Source of the DNA: Auricularia sp. M13 | Lineage: Eukaryota; Basidiomycota; Agaricomycetes; Auriculariales; Auriculariaceae | Assembly: GCA_037042915.1 (NCBI GenBank) | Contig: CM073199.1 | Coordinates: 310,001 to 374,000 of the forward strand | Direction: 5' to 3' | Length of the DNA stretch: 64,000 nucleotides | In this document: positions 21,397 through 34,600 of the stretch, piece after piece | Layout of the letters: each line of letters opens with the position of its first letter | Numbering within the stretch: position 1 is the first letter of the stretch | Position numbers and translations under genes: made by a program | Notes under the pieces: generated by a model | What the model was told of the DNA's origin: nothing | The model's input: only the letters and a program-made list of their open reading frames with translations | Databases searched by the model: none

Positions 21397-22884
21397 ATGG
21401 ACAGCGCCACACATTCGGCAAATAGCGGCGACGCGGAGAGCCCTGCCGCGCGATGCTTTGTGCACAAGCTCCCATCGGAGCTCCTATGCCACATTTTCAG
21501 TTTTCTGACCGAATACGGAGACCGCCTTAGCACAGCAGCGGTCTGTCACTTCTGGCGAGACGCCTCACTATCTTCGCCTGCTTTACTCTGGAACGACGTC
21601 GTATCGCAGAGACTGAAACCAGGTGTCCTGACTCAGATGCTCGCGAGGACGCGCTTTGTGCCTGCTCGCCTTACGGTCTCCATTGGCAAAGGAAACGTGC
21701 GGGAGGTTTCAGATGCACTCAAACTGCACATGTTCCACCTCACTCACATCAGCATCCACATCAGCGAGGATCTGAAGGGATTATGCACTGTGCTCGCCGC
21801 CGGGCTTGCTACGCCTGCTCCCATTCTGGAATCGTTCATCGTGATGGATGTCTTCTCATCCATCGGAGAAGGTTTTGGCATGGACCTCTGCTCCATATTC
21901 TCGGGCAAATATCCCAGGCTTCGTTGCCTGAAACTCTTCTCGGAGGTCGCACTCTGGCGGACAGCGCCATTCTGGTCCGAGCTGAGGACTTTGCTATTCT
22001 CGCCCATCGACAACGTCAGCATGGATTCAACAGAGCTCAATAATGGCATTCTGTCTGCAAAGTCATTGAAACTCCTTGCGTTCGATTTCGGTGACTTTCA
22101 ATACAGCATTGCCGACGTGCGAATCCACGCCGCCATTGAAATCCTTGCCCTCTGCATCGGTCATCAAGTCTGCCACGACGTCCCAGACTTCGTTGCGGGC
22201 ATTCACTTCGAATCTCTTCGATTGTTGACTCTGCTCTTCCCTCACGGTTGCGGCGACGACATCGCGACACCGCTAGCGAACGATCTGTGCTCTCGCATGT
22301 CGACCGAAAGCCTCACGATTTACGGCTCACTGCAGTCTGACGAGATGATACTCGAGGGCGCGTCCAAAGACGGGCGCATCTGGGAGATGTTCGACGTCTC
22401 TCCAAAGTTCACAGCGGAAACCTTCGCGGGCCTGCGCTCTCTCTGCGTTAGCGACTCCGAGTGGACAAAGACTGCATCATGGCCTACAGCGCCTGCGCTC
22501 ACCTCTCTCGAAATCCGGTTGATCGCGCCGTGCTACATGCAGGAAGATGGCCACAAGAGTCTGTTCCTCGACGTCCGGGCCTGCGGGGTGCTGCGCTGCC
22601 CCCAAATCGACACTCTGTGCTTCTCGACCTCGCCGCGGGGAGCCATCTCCCACGCTGGGTTCGATGCTGTCCTGGCCCCGGAGATGATTACCGATTTCCT
22701 GTGCTTTGGCCTAGATTTCCCGCGCAGTCGACGTCCTGATCTCTACCTCAAGGGAGTCACAATCCTAGAGCTCGCCATAGACCACGTTGCGAGGCTACTT
22801 TCATGCATCGGAGATATTCGAGTAGGGCCCGGATACCGGCCCCACCAATCCGAGGGCGAACTCTCTATCGATTGGGAGGTCTAA
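21397..22884 (+). CDS. F-box protein, family 2
   Basis: A single exon of 495 residues from ATG 21397 (MDSATHSANSGDAES). The frame is open further upstream, but this Met places the F-box at the same distance as in its paralogues. The F-box (FVHKLPSELLCHIFSFLTEY...AVCHFWRDAS) is followed by LLWNDVVSQRLKPGVLTQML, very close to LLWSDVQSQQCKPGVFAAL of the gene at 24990. The C-terminal block RLIAPCYMQEDGHKSLF, CPQIDTLCFSTSPRG and GPGYRP matches family 2. Unlike the gene at 18122 it has no intron. It is a probable SCF adaptor. Confidence 0.88.
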   Translation: MDSATHSANSGDAESPAARCFVHKLPSELLCHIFSFLTEYGDRLSTAAVCHFWRDASLSSPALLWNDVVSQRLKPGVLTQMLARTRFVPARLTVSIGKGNVREVSDALKLHMFHLTHISIHISEDLKGLCTVLAAGLATPAPILESFIVMDVFSSIGEGFGMDLCSIFSGKYPRLRCLKLFSEVALWRTAPFWSELRTLLFSPIDNVSMDSTELNNGILSAKSLKLLAFDFGDFQYSIADVRIHAAIEILALCIGHQVCHDVPDFVAGIHFESLRLLTLLFPHGCGDDIATPLANDLCSRMSTESLTIYGSLQSDEMILEGASKDGRIWEMFDVSPKFTAETFAGLRSLCVSDSEWTKTASWPTAPALTSLEIRLIAPCYMQEDGHKSLFLDVRACGVLRCPQIDTLCFSTSPRGAISHAGFDAVLAPEMITDFLCFGLDFPRSRRPDLYLKGVTILELAIDHVARLLSCIGDIRVGPGYRPHQSEGELSIDWEV

Positions 22885-23105
22885 TAAGATAGCTCAGAAG
22901 CTGGTATGGTCTCTAGACAGTGTGAAGACCCTCAGAGTGTAGAGCAGTTACAATGGTCGTTGAACGCAGGACATCTCACGGACATTTCATACTCGATACC
23001 TGGTGCCAGACACTGCTCAGTGCCTCGGGAGGCCTCTGATTGTGTAAGGTCTACAATTTCATGACATTGACAACTTCACTCTGCGGATGAATGTGGTATC
23101 TGCGT

Positions 23106-24545
<1,440 letters not shown>

Positions 24546-24748
24546 GCGGGGGAATAGGGGGGGTGCAATTGCGTTCGCGCCATTTTGCCGCTGCGGGTCA
24601 AGATGTGTCCATCCGGATCAACAAAGACGCCGGAACGGCTCGAGGCCAGAATCAACGGCTCTCCGTGTGAGTCGTCGGCAGAAATGATAGCCACGAAGAC
24701 ATTTTCCGAGAAGATGAAAGCCCTTGCCGGGCCAATAGGTTACGGAGG

Positions 24749-24807
24749 AAAGGAAAGGACTGGAATGGATTGGAAAGGAAAGGAAAGGAAAGGAAAGGAA
24801 AGGAAAG
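24749..24807. repeat. GGAAA microsatellite
   Basis: About seven uninterrupted GGAAA units with degenerate ones before them, upstream of the ene-reductase gene. Confidence 0.9.
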
Positions 24808-24989
24808 CAAACGAGCAGGCGGGGAGGTCCCAATCAGGAACGACTGCTCCGGGGCCCTCGCCTAGTCGCCCCGGAGGGAATTGAGATAAAACAGCGGGAC
24901 TGTGAGAGGTCGAATCTGGAATAATTATCATATACAACCGCGCTGAAGCGACATCACGGCGGGAGCGGTATAACTTGCCACTGCGATGC

Positions 24990-26522
24990 CTATATCCAAT
25001 GTAGCAGCTCCTCTGACGGGAGATCAGGCGGTTGTTCGTGACCGATTCCGTAGTCAATGTCATCGAACAGGTCCAGTAACGACAGTATCGTGGTGGTGGC
25101 ATGCGGCTGAATGTGCAGACCATTCAACGCAAGACAAGGAATCTTGGGTTTCCAAAATCGTATCTGGTGGGTGACGAAGAAGATAATCGTGTCGGACCCA
25201 AGGCCGGGGTCGTATCCCATGAGAGCAGGGTCTCCTCGTCGTCGTGTGGAGAAAGTCAAGGTGCGGAGATGCGGGCATTCGAGCGGAGTGGCCGATGGCG
25301 GTGAAAACAGAACACTGTCATAGTCCTTTTGTTCCATCATGTAGACCACGGTGACAAGATAGACGGTAAGGTTCTTCAGCGCTGGAAGAGGAGGCCAGTC
25401 GGACATATGGAGCCACTCGACCTCCGTCATCCGAAGGTCGGTGAGCGACGAAGCAACGGACGGGCAAATGCACAGATGCACGTCGTAAAGGTCAAGGATG
25501 CGTCCCTGATCGGTGACGAGTTCTATACGTGAGAGTTGGTCGTACTCCCAGGCATCGACAATCATGGTCACGATATGCATGGTTGCGACAAGCTGCTGCA
25601 TAACACGCTCCGTCATTCCAGCTGGTGGCTCCGAAAGAAACAGGACGTTTATCCGTGGGACGCGGCTGTGGCGGACGCGGTTGAGAAAGTGTGTAGGATC
25701 GAAGTCGCCAACTGGTGTAATGGAAAGCGAGCGCAAGGACGAAGGAAGCCGCCAGACGTCTTCGGCTCCCTTATCATACAACTCGCGCAGTTGAAGCGAG
25801 AGGTCCTCGACAGCGGGACAAAGCTGTAGACAGGACATGAAGTGATACAAATCGAACGGGCCTTCGTACGGCGCGTAAAGCAGCTGCTGGGTATGGGAGA
25901 AGGCGGGAACGTCCAAATACGCCAATGCCCGCGCATATAATTTGATGCATCTGAGCTTGGGAGCATGCCGTGCAAAAATATTAGCGGCACCTTGTAGTCC
26001 TGAAGGAATCGAGCAGAAGATATCCATGACAATAAACTTTTCGAGTAGCGGTGCATCGACGATGAGGGCGCTGCCGAGGCGAGCTTCATTCGGAGTACTG
26101 AGTTGCTCCTTTATATGCAAGGATACGGATCGACAATGATGAAGATGTGCGGCCAAGCTCGAAGCAACTTCTTCAGCGTTTTGGTCCGTTATCGTCACGG
26201 TCACTGTGGCAGGGGCAGTCCGTGTACGGTTCATGAGAGCCGCAAATACGCCAGGCTTGCACTGTTGCGATTGAACGTCGCTCCAGAGCAGCCCCGGGGC
26301 GCCGAGAGACGCCTCGCGCCAGCGCATGCAGACATGTGTGCAACAAATGCGATCACTATGGTCGAGGAAATAGAATATGTCGCAGAGCAGTTCGTCTGGC
26401 AGTCTGGAAATGAAGCAGTAGGCAGAGTCGTCGGATTGCGCTGGCTCAGCACCACGTTGCATCTGGAGCTCGTCGAGTAGGCTCGTGGGCTCTGAAGGGG
26501 ACTGTTCATCAGCAGCTAGCAT
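24990..26522 (-). CDS. F-box protein, family 2
   Basis: A single exon of 510 residues. Start ATG 26522 (MLAADEQSPSEPTSLLDEL) was preferred over a start 70 codons upstream because it keeps the F-box at residues ~35-80 as in the paralogues. The F-box reads FISRLPDELLCDIFYFLDHS...HVCMRWREAS. Then come LLWSDVQSQQCKPGVF and VDAPLLEKFIVMDIFCSIP, followed by leucine-rich repeats and the C-terminal block CPHLRTLTFSTRRRGDPALMG, which matches the gene at 18122 closely. It is a probable SCF substrate receptor. Confidence 0.88.
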   Translation of the reverse strand: MLAADEQSPSEPTSLLDELQMQRGAEPAQSDDSAYCFISRLPDELLCDIFYFLDHSDRICCTHVCMRWREASLGAPGLLWSDVQSQQCKPGVFAALMNRTRTAPATVTVTITDQNAEEVASSLAAHLHHCRSVSLHIKEQLSTPNEARLGSALIVDAPLLEKFIVMDIFCSIPSGLQGAANIFARHAPKLRCIKLYARALAYLDVPAFSHTQQLLYAPYEGPFDLYHFMSCLQLCPAVEDLSLQLRELYDKGAEDVWRLPSSLRSLSITPVGDFDPTHFLNRVRHSRVPRINVLFLSEPPAGMTERVMQQLVATMHIVTMIVDAWEYDQLSRIELVTDQGRILDLYDVHLCICPSVASSLTDLRMTEVEWLHMSDWPPLPALKNLTVYLVTVVYMMEQKDYDSVLFSPPSATPLECPHLRTLTFSTRRRGDPALMGYDPGLGSDTIIFFVTHQIRFWKPKIPCLALNGLHIQPHATTTILSLLDLFDDIDYGIGHEQPPDLPSEELLHWI

Positions 26523-27893
26523 GGGCGGAGCAGGACAGCAGCGGATAAACACGTTCAAACTCAGGCCTGATCCGGCTGTGCTTGGACGCCACAGAACCGC
26601 CACCACTTTTTCTCCCAGGCTGAGCGCCCATGTGATGAATGTCCACAAATTCGAGGCCAGCGAGCAGGCTCTACACATATGAACTGGAAAGCCACCAAGA
26701 CGCAAGTAGCCGCCGCGAAAGCGAAGAGTCACTGCGGTTGCCTTAGGTATCTTTCTTACTCCTGTTGTTGTGCTAGCAATAACTCCAAAAGAACATACTC
26801 GGCGGTCGTCTAATCATATCGGGCTCATTACAGTATCAGTCTCCGACCAATTTTTTGTCAACACCCGCCATGGCGCCTATCTTTCCAGGCAATATCCCAG
26901 GTCCCTCTGACCCACTGGTAACATGCTTCCCTCCTCATGCGTGGATATTGCATACCTATATCGGACCACCAAATGCTTGCAGACCTTCAGGCATGTTGTG
27001 AGCAAGCGTACGATCGTGCTGTCGCCGTCGGGCCTTATCTTGAACATAGAATAGCTCTGGCGTCTCGGTATTATTCGCACAAGGAGTCTTGTCGGTACCG
27101 ACCTCTCGCACGGCCTTCTCGGCACCGGTGCTCTCACGGAGCCCCTCGACTCGCGCTTAACTGCCTTGCGAATCATCGTCGACCCTCCTCTCCTGTATTG
27201 CATGACCATCCCGAGGTGCTGTGATCTTCCAAGAACACACCTTACGCGTGCTGTCGCATTCTGGACGCGCTTGCTTTGCGAATGGCTCACAGTCTATCAA
27301 CAGAATTAACAACGGTACCGCGTAGTATCTTGGCATACTCCTCATACGTGACTTTCCCCTGCCGTTGCAACTCGGTTGCAAAAGGCTTACGGCTTCGTAC
27401 ACATGATCATGCACCGAAATAGACGCATGCTGCTTCCGCCCTCGTGAAGATCCCAACAACCCACAAGCACCCAATCACCCCCTACAGAGAAGATCCCCGG
27501 GTAGAGGGAGTGCGTGGTCCATAATACCGGCCTATACCTCACTCAGGTTTCGAACGATTATCTTCGAACGTCAAAGTCTGTGAAGGAGACTAACTCAGGT
27601 TGCAGGAGGGCGAGAAGGGAGCTCGAAACATCCATGAGAACCTTTATTGCAGGTGCGTCCAGGGCCATAATTATGGAGCGTCGCGCCGAGGCCAGAAGTG
27701 CTAGCTACGGGTCCGCAAAATCGCTCAGCGCTGACACGACGTTTGTGAGCGCAACCGAATGGTGTACTAGGGTCGAATAATCTTGGCATCCATCGAGACT
27801 GTATTCAGAGAAACGAGCGCGCGGGATGTGGTTTTGAGCCTTGTTCTCAGCACCCGGTATATCTAAAGGTTGCTCGATATACATACATTTTGC
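26523..27893. other. No gene recognised
   Basis: Short frames only, between the family 2 F-box gene and the LTR element. Confidence 0.4.
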
Positions 27894-27898
27894 AGGGC

Positions 27899-28085
27899 TG
27901 TCAAGAACTGTCGTTGGACAGTGACGCATCGCCTGGGGCTCGGGTCGTTGGACGCTGTGAGCAAGCCGGCAAGGGGTACTTCGTGATTCGCGGCAAAGAC
28001 TACCTACGGCACATTCCGGTGTACTATACAGTGAACGGAGGTTGCCGAGGGCACTACAAGCACGCAACCAGAAGATATTCTGACA
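27899..28085 (-). repeat. Long terminal repeat, left copy
   Basis: 187-bp repeat with TG...CA ends, nearly identical to the copy at 29106-29292. Confidence 0.9.
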
Positions 28086-29105
28086 CCCTCCCTCGAGCGA
28101 AGAGAGTGCCGAGGCAAGAACGGCAAAAGAAAACAAAAGAGTGAAGCAACAGGAATACAGAAGAAAAGAACATGGCAAACAGAACAACAAAACCCTCCCT
28201 GAATCCAGCAACCCTCCCTGAAGGTGCACGGAGTGAACAGAAGCGCTCACGGCCACAATGGCATGGCGGCGGTCTTGGCACCAGCAGCAGGCACAGTGGG
28301 CAGCGGCGACAACGGCGATGGCAGCAGCAACGGCAACAGCGGTGGCAAAGGTATTGGCAGTGGCGGCAATGGCGGAGGTGCGCTGGTGGTGGCCGTGGCG
28401 GAAATGCCATCGGGCTGGACTGGCTGGCATTAGGATGACTAAGCATGTGGCAGTGCCAATCCTGATGGACTGCAGGTCCAAGGGGCAAGCAGGGAGTCCA
28501 GGCCAAAGGAAGTCGAGGTGGGGCATAGCAGCCCAAGGTTGCCGGCGTTGGTGGGTGCTGACACCAAGCAGGGTTGGCAACAAGATGCGAGGAGGATGCC
28601 GCGGGCAAAGGCGCAGCGAGTCGAAGTGGAGCCCAAACGAGTGAAGAGGAATGAGGGCAAGCAATGGGCAAGTGGCGGCCCAGAGAGTGTCGTAAGTCAG
28701 CAGGTCCAGAAGCGGGGTGCTGACTACGTAGGACGACGGGGGGATGGACGAGGTGGCGGAAGGAACCGCCAAAGAACGAGGTGCAAGCTGGCACCAACGC
28801 GAGTGACTGGCCAAAGCAGGGCGAGTCGATGTGCCAAGGGCACAGCATGTGCAACAATGCACAGTGGGCGCACAAGAGGGCCCGGATGTTGGGACAACAA
28901 GTCAACCAACCACTCACACAGAGTCCGACGGCATTTAAGGCGCATAGCCCCTCCCCAACAATCAGGAGGCTACCTGGCTTGGTAACGCAGTGTGGCCTGA
29001 GCTGCGTCCGTGCGGTCAAGCAACGGAAGACACGGCGGTCAAGCCGAGGAGGTTGGTGTGCAGGCCTCACTGCACCGCGCTGGGTGGCTGGTCACCGGCC
29101 GCGAA

Positions 29106-29292
29106 TGTCAAGAACTGTCGTTGGACAGTGACGCATCGCCTGGGGCTCGGGTCGTTGGACGCTGTGAGCAAGCCGGCAAGGGGTACTTCGTGATTCGCAG
29201 CAAAGACTACCTACGGCACATTCCGGTGTACTATACAGTGAACGGAGGTTGCCGAGGGCACTACAAGCACGCAACCAGAAGATATTCTGACA
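29106..29292 (-). repeat. Long terminal repeat, right copy
   Basis: 187-bp repeat with TG...CA ends. It is followed by the second copy of the AGGGC target duplication. Confidence 0.9.
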
Positions 29293-29297
29293 AGGGC

Positions 29298-30654
29298 GTA
29301 GCCACACGAAACATCGTGCCTGCCATCGCTGGAATTGCGTCAAGTAATGTATGTATGTAGTGTATCATCGATGGCACCAACCGAGCATGGACCATAACAG
29401 GCCTTCTACGGACTATTCAGTGGATGGATAGGGGACCAGCGAATATCTGGATGTGGTTCTGTCGTTTATGTACCTGAAGACCCCAAGAAGACCCTGCAAG
29501 CCGCAGCCGTCAGCTAGTCAAGGTACCGAGCCACTGCCAAGTCGCGAGAAAAGCACGTTTTTCGCGTTTAGCAACATTTTAAGGCGCTGAAAGGGCGGCG
29601 TATGTTCCTGGAAGTGGAAATGATGGCGTCAACAAAGCAGGGTTTCGCGAACGGTCGAAACTCCGCTCCGGACTTGAAGCACATTCGACCTGACGCTGCT
29701 GAAAACGCCCTTAACCAACAAATCCGGCGGCTGAGCTCGAGCTGCTATGCGCCCGGGTCTGCGTGACGCAGGAATGCTCCCTGGGACCAATCATCGCCGC
29801 CTAAACTTCCCAGTTTGCTTCTTGACTTCGAAAAGCTGCCTCTTGTTCAGCTTTGTTCGAGCCTCGGACTGGTTGACTAATGCTGTGCCTCGCATTTGGA
29901 ACGCTACGCTCGGATGTGCCTGGCATGCGAGAACTCTTCGGAGCAACGGCCATACCGAGCGCAATTGTTCTCTTCCGAGGCGCTGTTTGTGCGGTGCAAC
30001 CGATACCGCTCTCCTACACCCTGGCGCGCGCCGTACCCTTGAGGCTGGATACCAGACATACTCGCAACGCTTGATACCGCTCTTTTGGATGTGCAAAACG
30101 CCTTGTTCTGTCCAGCGAGCAGCCTCCCAGCCACCTCGCCGTCGCCTTCCTCAACATCGCCTGACCTCAACAGCACCCGACCCGCCGACTTCTCGCACAG
30201 TCTCCGGCGCGGCAACAATCGCAAGAGGCAAAGCTAGAAGATCCCTCTATCTGGGAGCGGCGCACTGCACAGCAACATTCCTCGTCTATTTCGGACGTGC
30301 GATGCGCACGCTGGTCGGGCGCACGGTACGTATGCATGCCTTTATAAGCCTCACGCTCAGATGGATTCTCTGCTCCAATCCTCGCTCGCACTCTCGCTCA
30401 GAATGGATGAAGACATCGCGACCGTCGTGGCGTTCGCGATATACGGCCAGGCGTGCGTACTGCGCCGTTGCGCCCTGTTTGAACTTGGAGAGGCTGACGC
30501 TCGCATTGGACCCGCTGTAGATCGCGCTACGCCCATGCTGGTAGGTCTACACGCCAAGAGGTGTACTTCAACGGCTGACGTGCATGCCCTCTAGCTACCT
30601 GTGCGCCTTGGCACTCATACATCGAAGATGCATTCTACTAAACAATTTCTTTAG
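29298..30654. other. No gene recognised; may hold the first exon of the next gene
   Basis: Open frames on both strands, the longest 29747-30520 (+), lack domains and codon character. The missing first exon of the DUF6533-type gene should lie in the last few hundred bases, but I cannot identify it. Confidence 0.4.
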
Positions 30655-32186
30655 ATGCCGCGACTGTGTACGACTGGTTTCTTTGGTACGCACTTCATCT
30701 CACTCCGAACATGTCGCGTACACAATGCTCATGCCAGTTCCTCTCTCCCCTAGCATTGGGGAGGACGTCGATCTCGTACGTCTCACCGTCCTCATCGTAA
30801 ATCAGCACTTCGCAGCTGACGAACTACCAGCTATTGACCCCCGGACACGGCTTCGCCAAACTGGCATACTTCAGCTGCCGCTACCTCCTCCTTCTCAGCT
30901 ACCCCATCACGCTCTACGTCCAAGCGATGGACCACCCACTCGCCATCTGCGTCAAGACGTTCCGCATCCCCATGGTGCTCGCCATTCCGAACGTACGTTC
31001 TCGTCCTTGTCTCCTCCGCATTTTCTGATAAATTATCACGTACTCCGTCCTATTGTCCGATAAATCAACCCCTGACTGAAACAGCTGGGAGCCGCCGTTT
31101 GTGAGTCCCGCGTTCCGGGGCACGACGAGTCCGCGCACGGATGACTGATGTGCCGGTACACGAAACGTAAAGCACTCCTAACATTGCGCTTGTACGCGTT
31201 CACGGGCGGCAACTTCGTCCTCGTCGTCGTCATCGCGCTCAGCTATCTCGCGCTGTCGACGTACCATCTCTGGGTCGTCTTCGCAAGGAGCGTTCGTGCG
31301 TCTCTCTCCTATCTGCGCTACGCGCTCATTCGTGATCCCACACCGATAGTGAGCCCGTTGGGCCCGGCGGGACATGGATGCGTCCCTGCGGGCAAGGGGA
31401 ACAATTTTGAACTTTCGGCGAGTGAGATTTCGCGCTGGTCGCTTTCGTCTTTATTGACAATGCTTGCAGGGCATCTTCGTATGTTCACCTTCGTGAACGC
31501 CGCGCGTTGAGCTCAGACACCGTTCAGTTTGGCGCATTCCTGCTCGACACGTTTGTCACTGTGTGCTTCATAATAGTACCTCGTCCTTGTCAGAGCGGGT
31601 CGGCGGTAACGGGCTAACATCGGTGCAGCACGTCGTGCGGGAGGTGAAGCTTAGGTACACGCAACTGAGCCTCATCACGCGCACCTGTCTGCGCCAGGGC
31701 GTGCTGTACTTCCTCGCCATCTCGGCGGTGAACCTGCTCAACGTCGTGTCATTCATACAGTCCGTCTATTCCCCTCGATCCGCTCGGAATGCACATCTTT
31801 TACCGCGCTGCAGACCCTACAAGCCTTTTGCGGGCATCAACGTCCCCTTCAGCCTCGGTCTCCCGTCCATACTTGTAAGTGTTCATCTCCACCCTCATGC
31901 TCCCAAGTGCCCCGCTCATTGCGGCGCGTGGTCTCGCAGGCCTGCCGCATGTAAGCTCTAACCGTGCATCTCGGACCGTGGCTATCAGAGCTGACACCAT
32001 GCGAGGTTCCTGGGTCTACGGAAAGCGGGACGCGACATTACGATGTCGACGTCCGGCACCAGCGCCGGGCTGACCTTCGCTCGAAGACCCGTCAGCGCGA
32101 GCGATGGTACTTGGGTGCCGTCGCTGACGCTGCCCGACTCGCAGCTGTTCGAGCGAGATACGCCGATTGAGCTCCGAACTATCTAA
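30655..32186 (+). CDS. DUF6533-type multi-pass membrane protein, copy 1
   Basis: About ten small exons. The first recognisable exon (acceptor at 30654) encodes DAATVYDWFLW. It is followed by the mini-exon IGEDVDL and then by FAKLAYFSCRYLLLLSYPITLYVQ...FRIPMVLAIPN, LTLRLYAFTGGNFVLVVVIAL, a Cys-containing loop AGHGCVPAGKGNNFELS, AFLLDTFVTVCFII and SLITRTCLRQGVLYFLAISAVNLLNVVSFIQ. Then come INVPFSLGLPSIL, a tiny exon ACRM, and a hydrophilic tail ending IELRTI at 32186. This order matches the copies at 35786 and 51997 exon by exon. Family knowledge: N-terminal DUF6533, about seven TM helices, function unknown. The start exon was not found. Confidence 0.65.
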
Positions 32187-32517
32187 TGTCGTCAATTAGG
32201 GAAAGACTGTATGGCAGTTCATGGTGTTGGGCGCCTGTGAGTCGCAATAATCCTAGCCACTCAATTGTACTACCTGTAGATACTGGAGAGAAAAAAATGT
32301 AATATAACGTCGGGAGGATGGCCCCCACCTGGGATTTCCAACAGTCTCGCCGAGCACATTTCAGTGCTTGTTTGGCAATTCCCCCTGACAGGAAACCGAA
32401 CGTGGGATACTCGGAGCCAGTTACCGCGCGGCTGCGCAGGGACGGAAGCGGTTGTTGCCGGCAGCGTCATTTTCTTTCCCTCAATTCGTTGCCATTGTCG
32501 TCGTCGCTGAGCGCACC

Positions 32518-33055
32518 ATGTCGGCCGCTGAAGAGCAACAGCCCCTCGTCGACGTCTCCGTCCCCGGCGACGAGAAGCAGCAGCTGCGGCAGCTACAGGA
32601 GCTGCAGGACGAGAACCAGCGCGCCGCAAGACTGTACGTTGCCGCGCGCCCGCTACCCACGCGCTAAGCGCCGGCACTGACCACCGCGGCGCAGACGACA
32701 CGAGCAATACCGCGCGAAGGTCGAGCAGGCCCGTGCGCCGGTGTCGCCATGGAAACGCGTTGCGCTGCTGCTCTTCGTGTGCGCGCTCTTCTTCCTCGCG
32801 TTCCGCATGCGCGCCGTACCCCGCCGGAGCCCGCCCGTCGTCCACGCCGAGCGCTACAGCAAGCAGTTCAAGTACCGCCCCGCGGCCTCGCCCATCGTCA
32901 CCTCCAAGCTGCCCGACGGCCGCACCCGCATCCGCGGAGCCGACGTCGAGCGCCTCCGCGCGAAGCAGGCCGCCGCCGCCGCGGCCGAGCGCAAGACCCC
33001 CACGACGATGCAGGCCAGGCCGGCTGCCAAGAAGAAGACCACGAAGAAGAACTGA
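32518..33055 (+). CDS. Small single-pass membrane protein with coiled-coil-like N-terminus
   Basis: Exon 1 is 32518-32633 and exon 2 is 32695-33055, separated by a 61-bp intron (GTACGT...GCAG, phase 2). The product has 158 residues. The N-terminal 50 residues are charged and heptad-like (KQQLRQLQELQDENQRAARL). One TM helix follows (VALLLFVCALFFLAF), then a basic/Ala-rich tail ending KKKTTKKN. It is probably an endomembrane protein with the tail on the other side. I do not recognise the family. Confidence 0.7.
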
Positions 33056-33780
33056 ACTTGAATTTCTCTTGTGAGTTTTCCTCTTTCTCTCTGATTTTTC
33101 GAACAAAAATCGTGACAGGAACGCGCACAGCCCTCAGCCCTGCTTTTCCACGGACTGCCCCAGCCCTTCCTACCATTCCTGTACGAACGGACCCTTACAT
33201 TCCTTGCATTAGTACGAACCCGACCCCTCCTCCCCGTCCTTCTCCTGGCTCTCCTCGCTTTGTTGGACTTGCTCCCCTTGTTCGTGTCCGTAGCCCGTTT
33301 CGGAACCGCAATGACATCCTCCACCTTGTGGCCCAGTGCCCCACTCGTATTTCTTTCTACACTGGCAGCTGGTCGACATCACAACGCGCGGCTGCGCCAC
33401 CCATGGCCATCACTTATTACCTGCGCAGCCACTCAAGATCGACAATCATTAATCAGTTCACGTCCCAAATCGACCGTGTGCTCCAGATCGACATTGTGCT
33501 CACGACCCCGAAGGTTCTATGCTGGTTCCATGTATCGCACGCTCTCTTATCGACATTTTCAGAAACTGCTGACACTCCAACCGAAGTTTGCAGATGACTT
33601 GCAACATGTGCCATGCAAAGCTCATGCGCAAACCTGCAACACCAGCAACCCGATAATATACCATAGGCGCCTACCAGCGGCGCGATACGTACGACCAATA
33701 CAGAAAACGAAACAACAATGTCGGGGTCGGCAATACAGTACAGTACTTCACTTCAGCGCGTCCAAGTCACAACTGTACGC

Positions 33781-34553
33781 TCAGCGGCGCGGCGAGTACT
33801 TGCTCCGTCCAGGCGGCGGCACCCAGCTCGTGGGCGGCGGCGTGACCGGGCGCGCGGGCAGCGGCGTCACCTCGAGCCGCTGGCCCGCGAAGTAGAGCAC
33901 GCTGGGCGACCACGTGCAGCGCCCGTTGGCGATGTCGACCGCGTAGATCTCCGACTCGCTGCTCGCGCGCCCTCCGGGACCCTCGTCGCCGTCGGGGTCT
34001 CTGCGCTGGACGCGCCACCCGTCGGCGTCGGGCGGCGAGCCGAGCACGAGGATCCGGTGCGCGTGCGGCGGGTAGCGCGGCGAGGGCGAGGGGAGCGAGA
34101 ACGTCGACGCGGATGTGCCGGGCGTCGATGCCTCCGACACGGTGGCCGTCGCATGGCTCGGCAGCACGACGGCGCCGCTGTGCGCACGCCCCGCGTTGCC
34201 GCGCCGGAAGCGCAGCCAGAGCCAGAGCCCGCACGCGAGCGACGTGAGCGAGAGCGCGAGGATCAGGCCGAGCACTACCACAGCCCATCCAAACGCAGTC
34301 AGCATGGTGTGCGGCGTCCTCGTGATGACGCGAGTTACTCACGGACGTCCTGGAGGTGGCTGAGCGGCGCGGTGCCGCCGCCCGCGTGCGAGGGTGACGG
34401 CACGGGGGGCATGTCCGATGCGTCCTTCGACTCGGGGTTCGCGAGCGACGCCGCGGGCATCAGCTCCAACAGCCGCGCCGCGAATTCCAGAGCGTGCGCC
34501 TCGCGCGGCATCCTCGCGCCGCTGTGCAGCATGAGTGTGTTTGGGAGCAGCAT
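33781..34553 (-). CDS. Single-pass membrane protein, unknown function
   Basis: Exon 1 is 34553-34343 and exon 2 is 34274-33781. The intron has donor GTGAGT, branch-like CTGAC and acceptor TAG, and leaves a continuous frame of 234 residues. The first 70 residues are hydrophilic. A TM helix (LLGLILALSLTSLACGLWLWL) is followed by a basic stop-transfer (RFRR) and a Ser/Pro-rich cytosolic-like domain. That domain contains RILVLGSPPDADGWRV and SEIYAVDIANGRCTWSPSVLYFAG. Homology is not recognised. Confidence 0.7.
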
Positions 34554-34594
34554 GACGCGGGGAAAAGGGGCGGAGGGTCGCGCCCGCCAGCGCT

Positions 34595-34600
34595 CTTATA
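34595..34600 (-). promoter_or_regulatory. TATA box of the gene at 33781-34553
   Basis: TATAAG on the minus strand, about 42 bp upstream of ATG 34553. Confidence 0.55.

Larger units (their letters stand above)
27899..29292 (-). mobile_element. Short non-coding LTR retrotransposon (TRIM-like)
   Basis: A fossil element of the LTR class, 1394 bp long. Two 187-bp direct repeats (27899-28085 and 29106-29292) begin TGTCAAGAAC and end TTCTGACA. They are bounded by a 5-bp target duplication AGGGC (27894-27898 and 29293-29297). The two LTRs are almost identical, so the insertion is young on an evolutionary scale. On the minus strand a purine-rich tract GAGGGAGGG abuts the LTR, which suggests minus orientation. 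The ~1-kb interior has no recognisable gag or pol. Its long frames are low-complexity and I do not regard them as genes. Structurally it looks whole for a non-autonomous element. Confidence 0.88.

Noticed and set aside
28054-29070. Minus-strand open frame of 338 codons inside the LTR element
   Set aside because: Cys/His/Leu-rich low-complexity product with no similarity to gag, pol or any known domain; best explained by base composition.
29747-30520. Plus-strand open frame of 257 codons
   Set aside because: No recognisable domain and no similarity to neighbours; its amino acid composition looks random.
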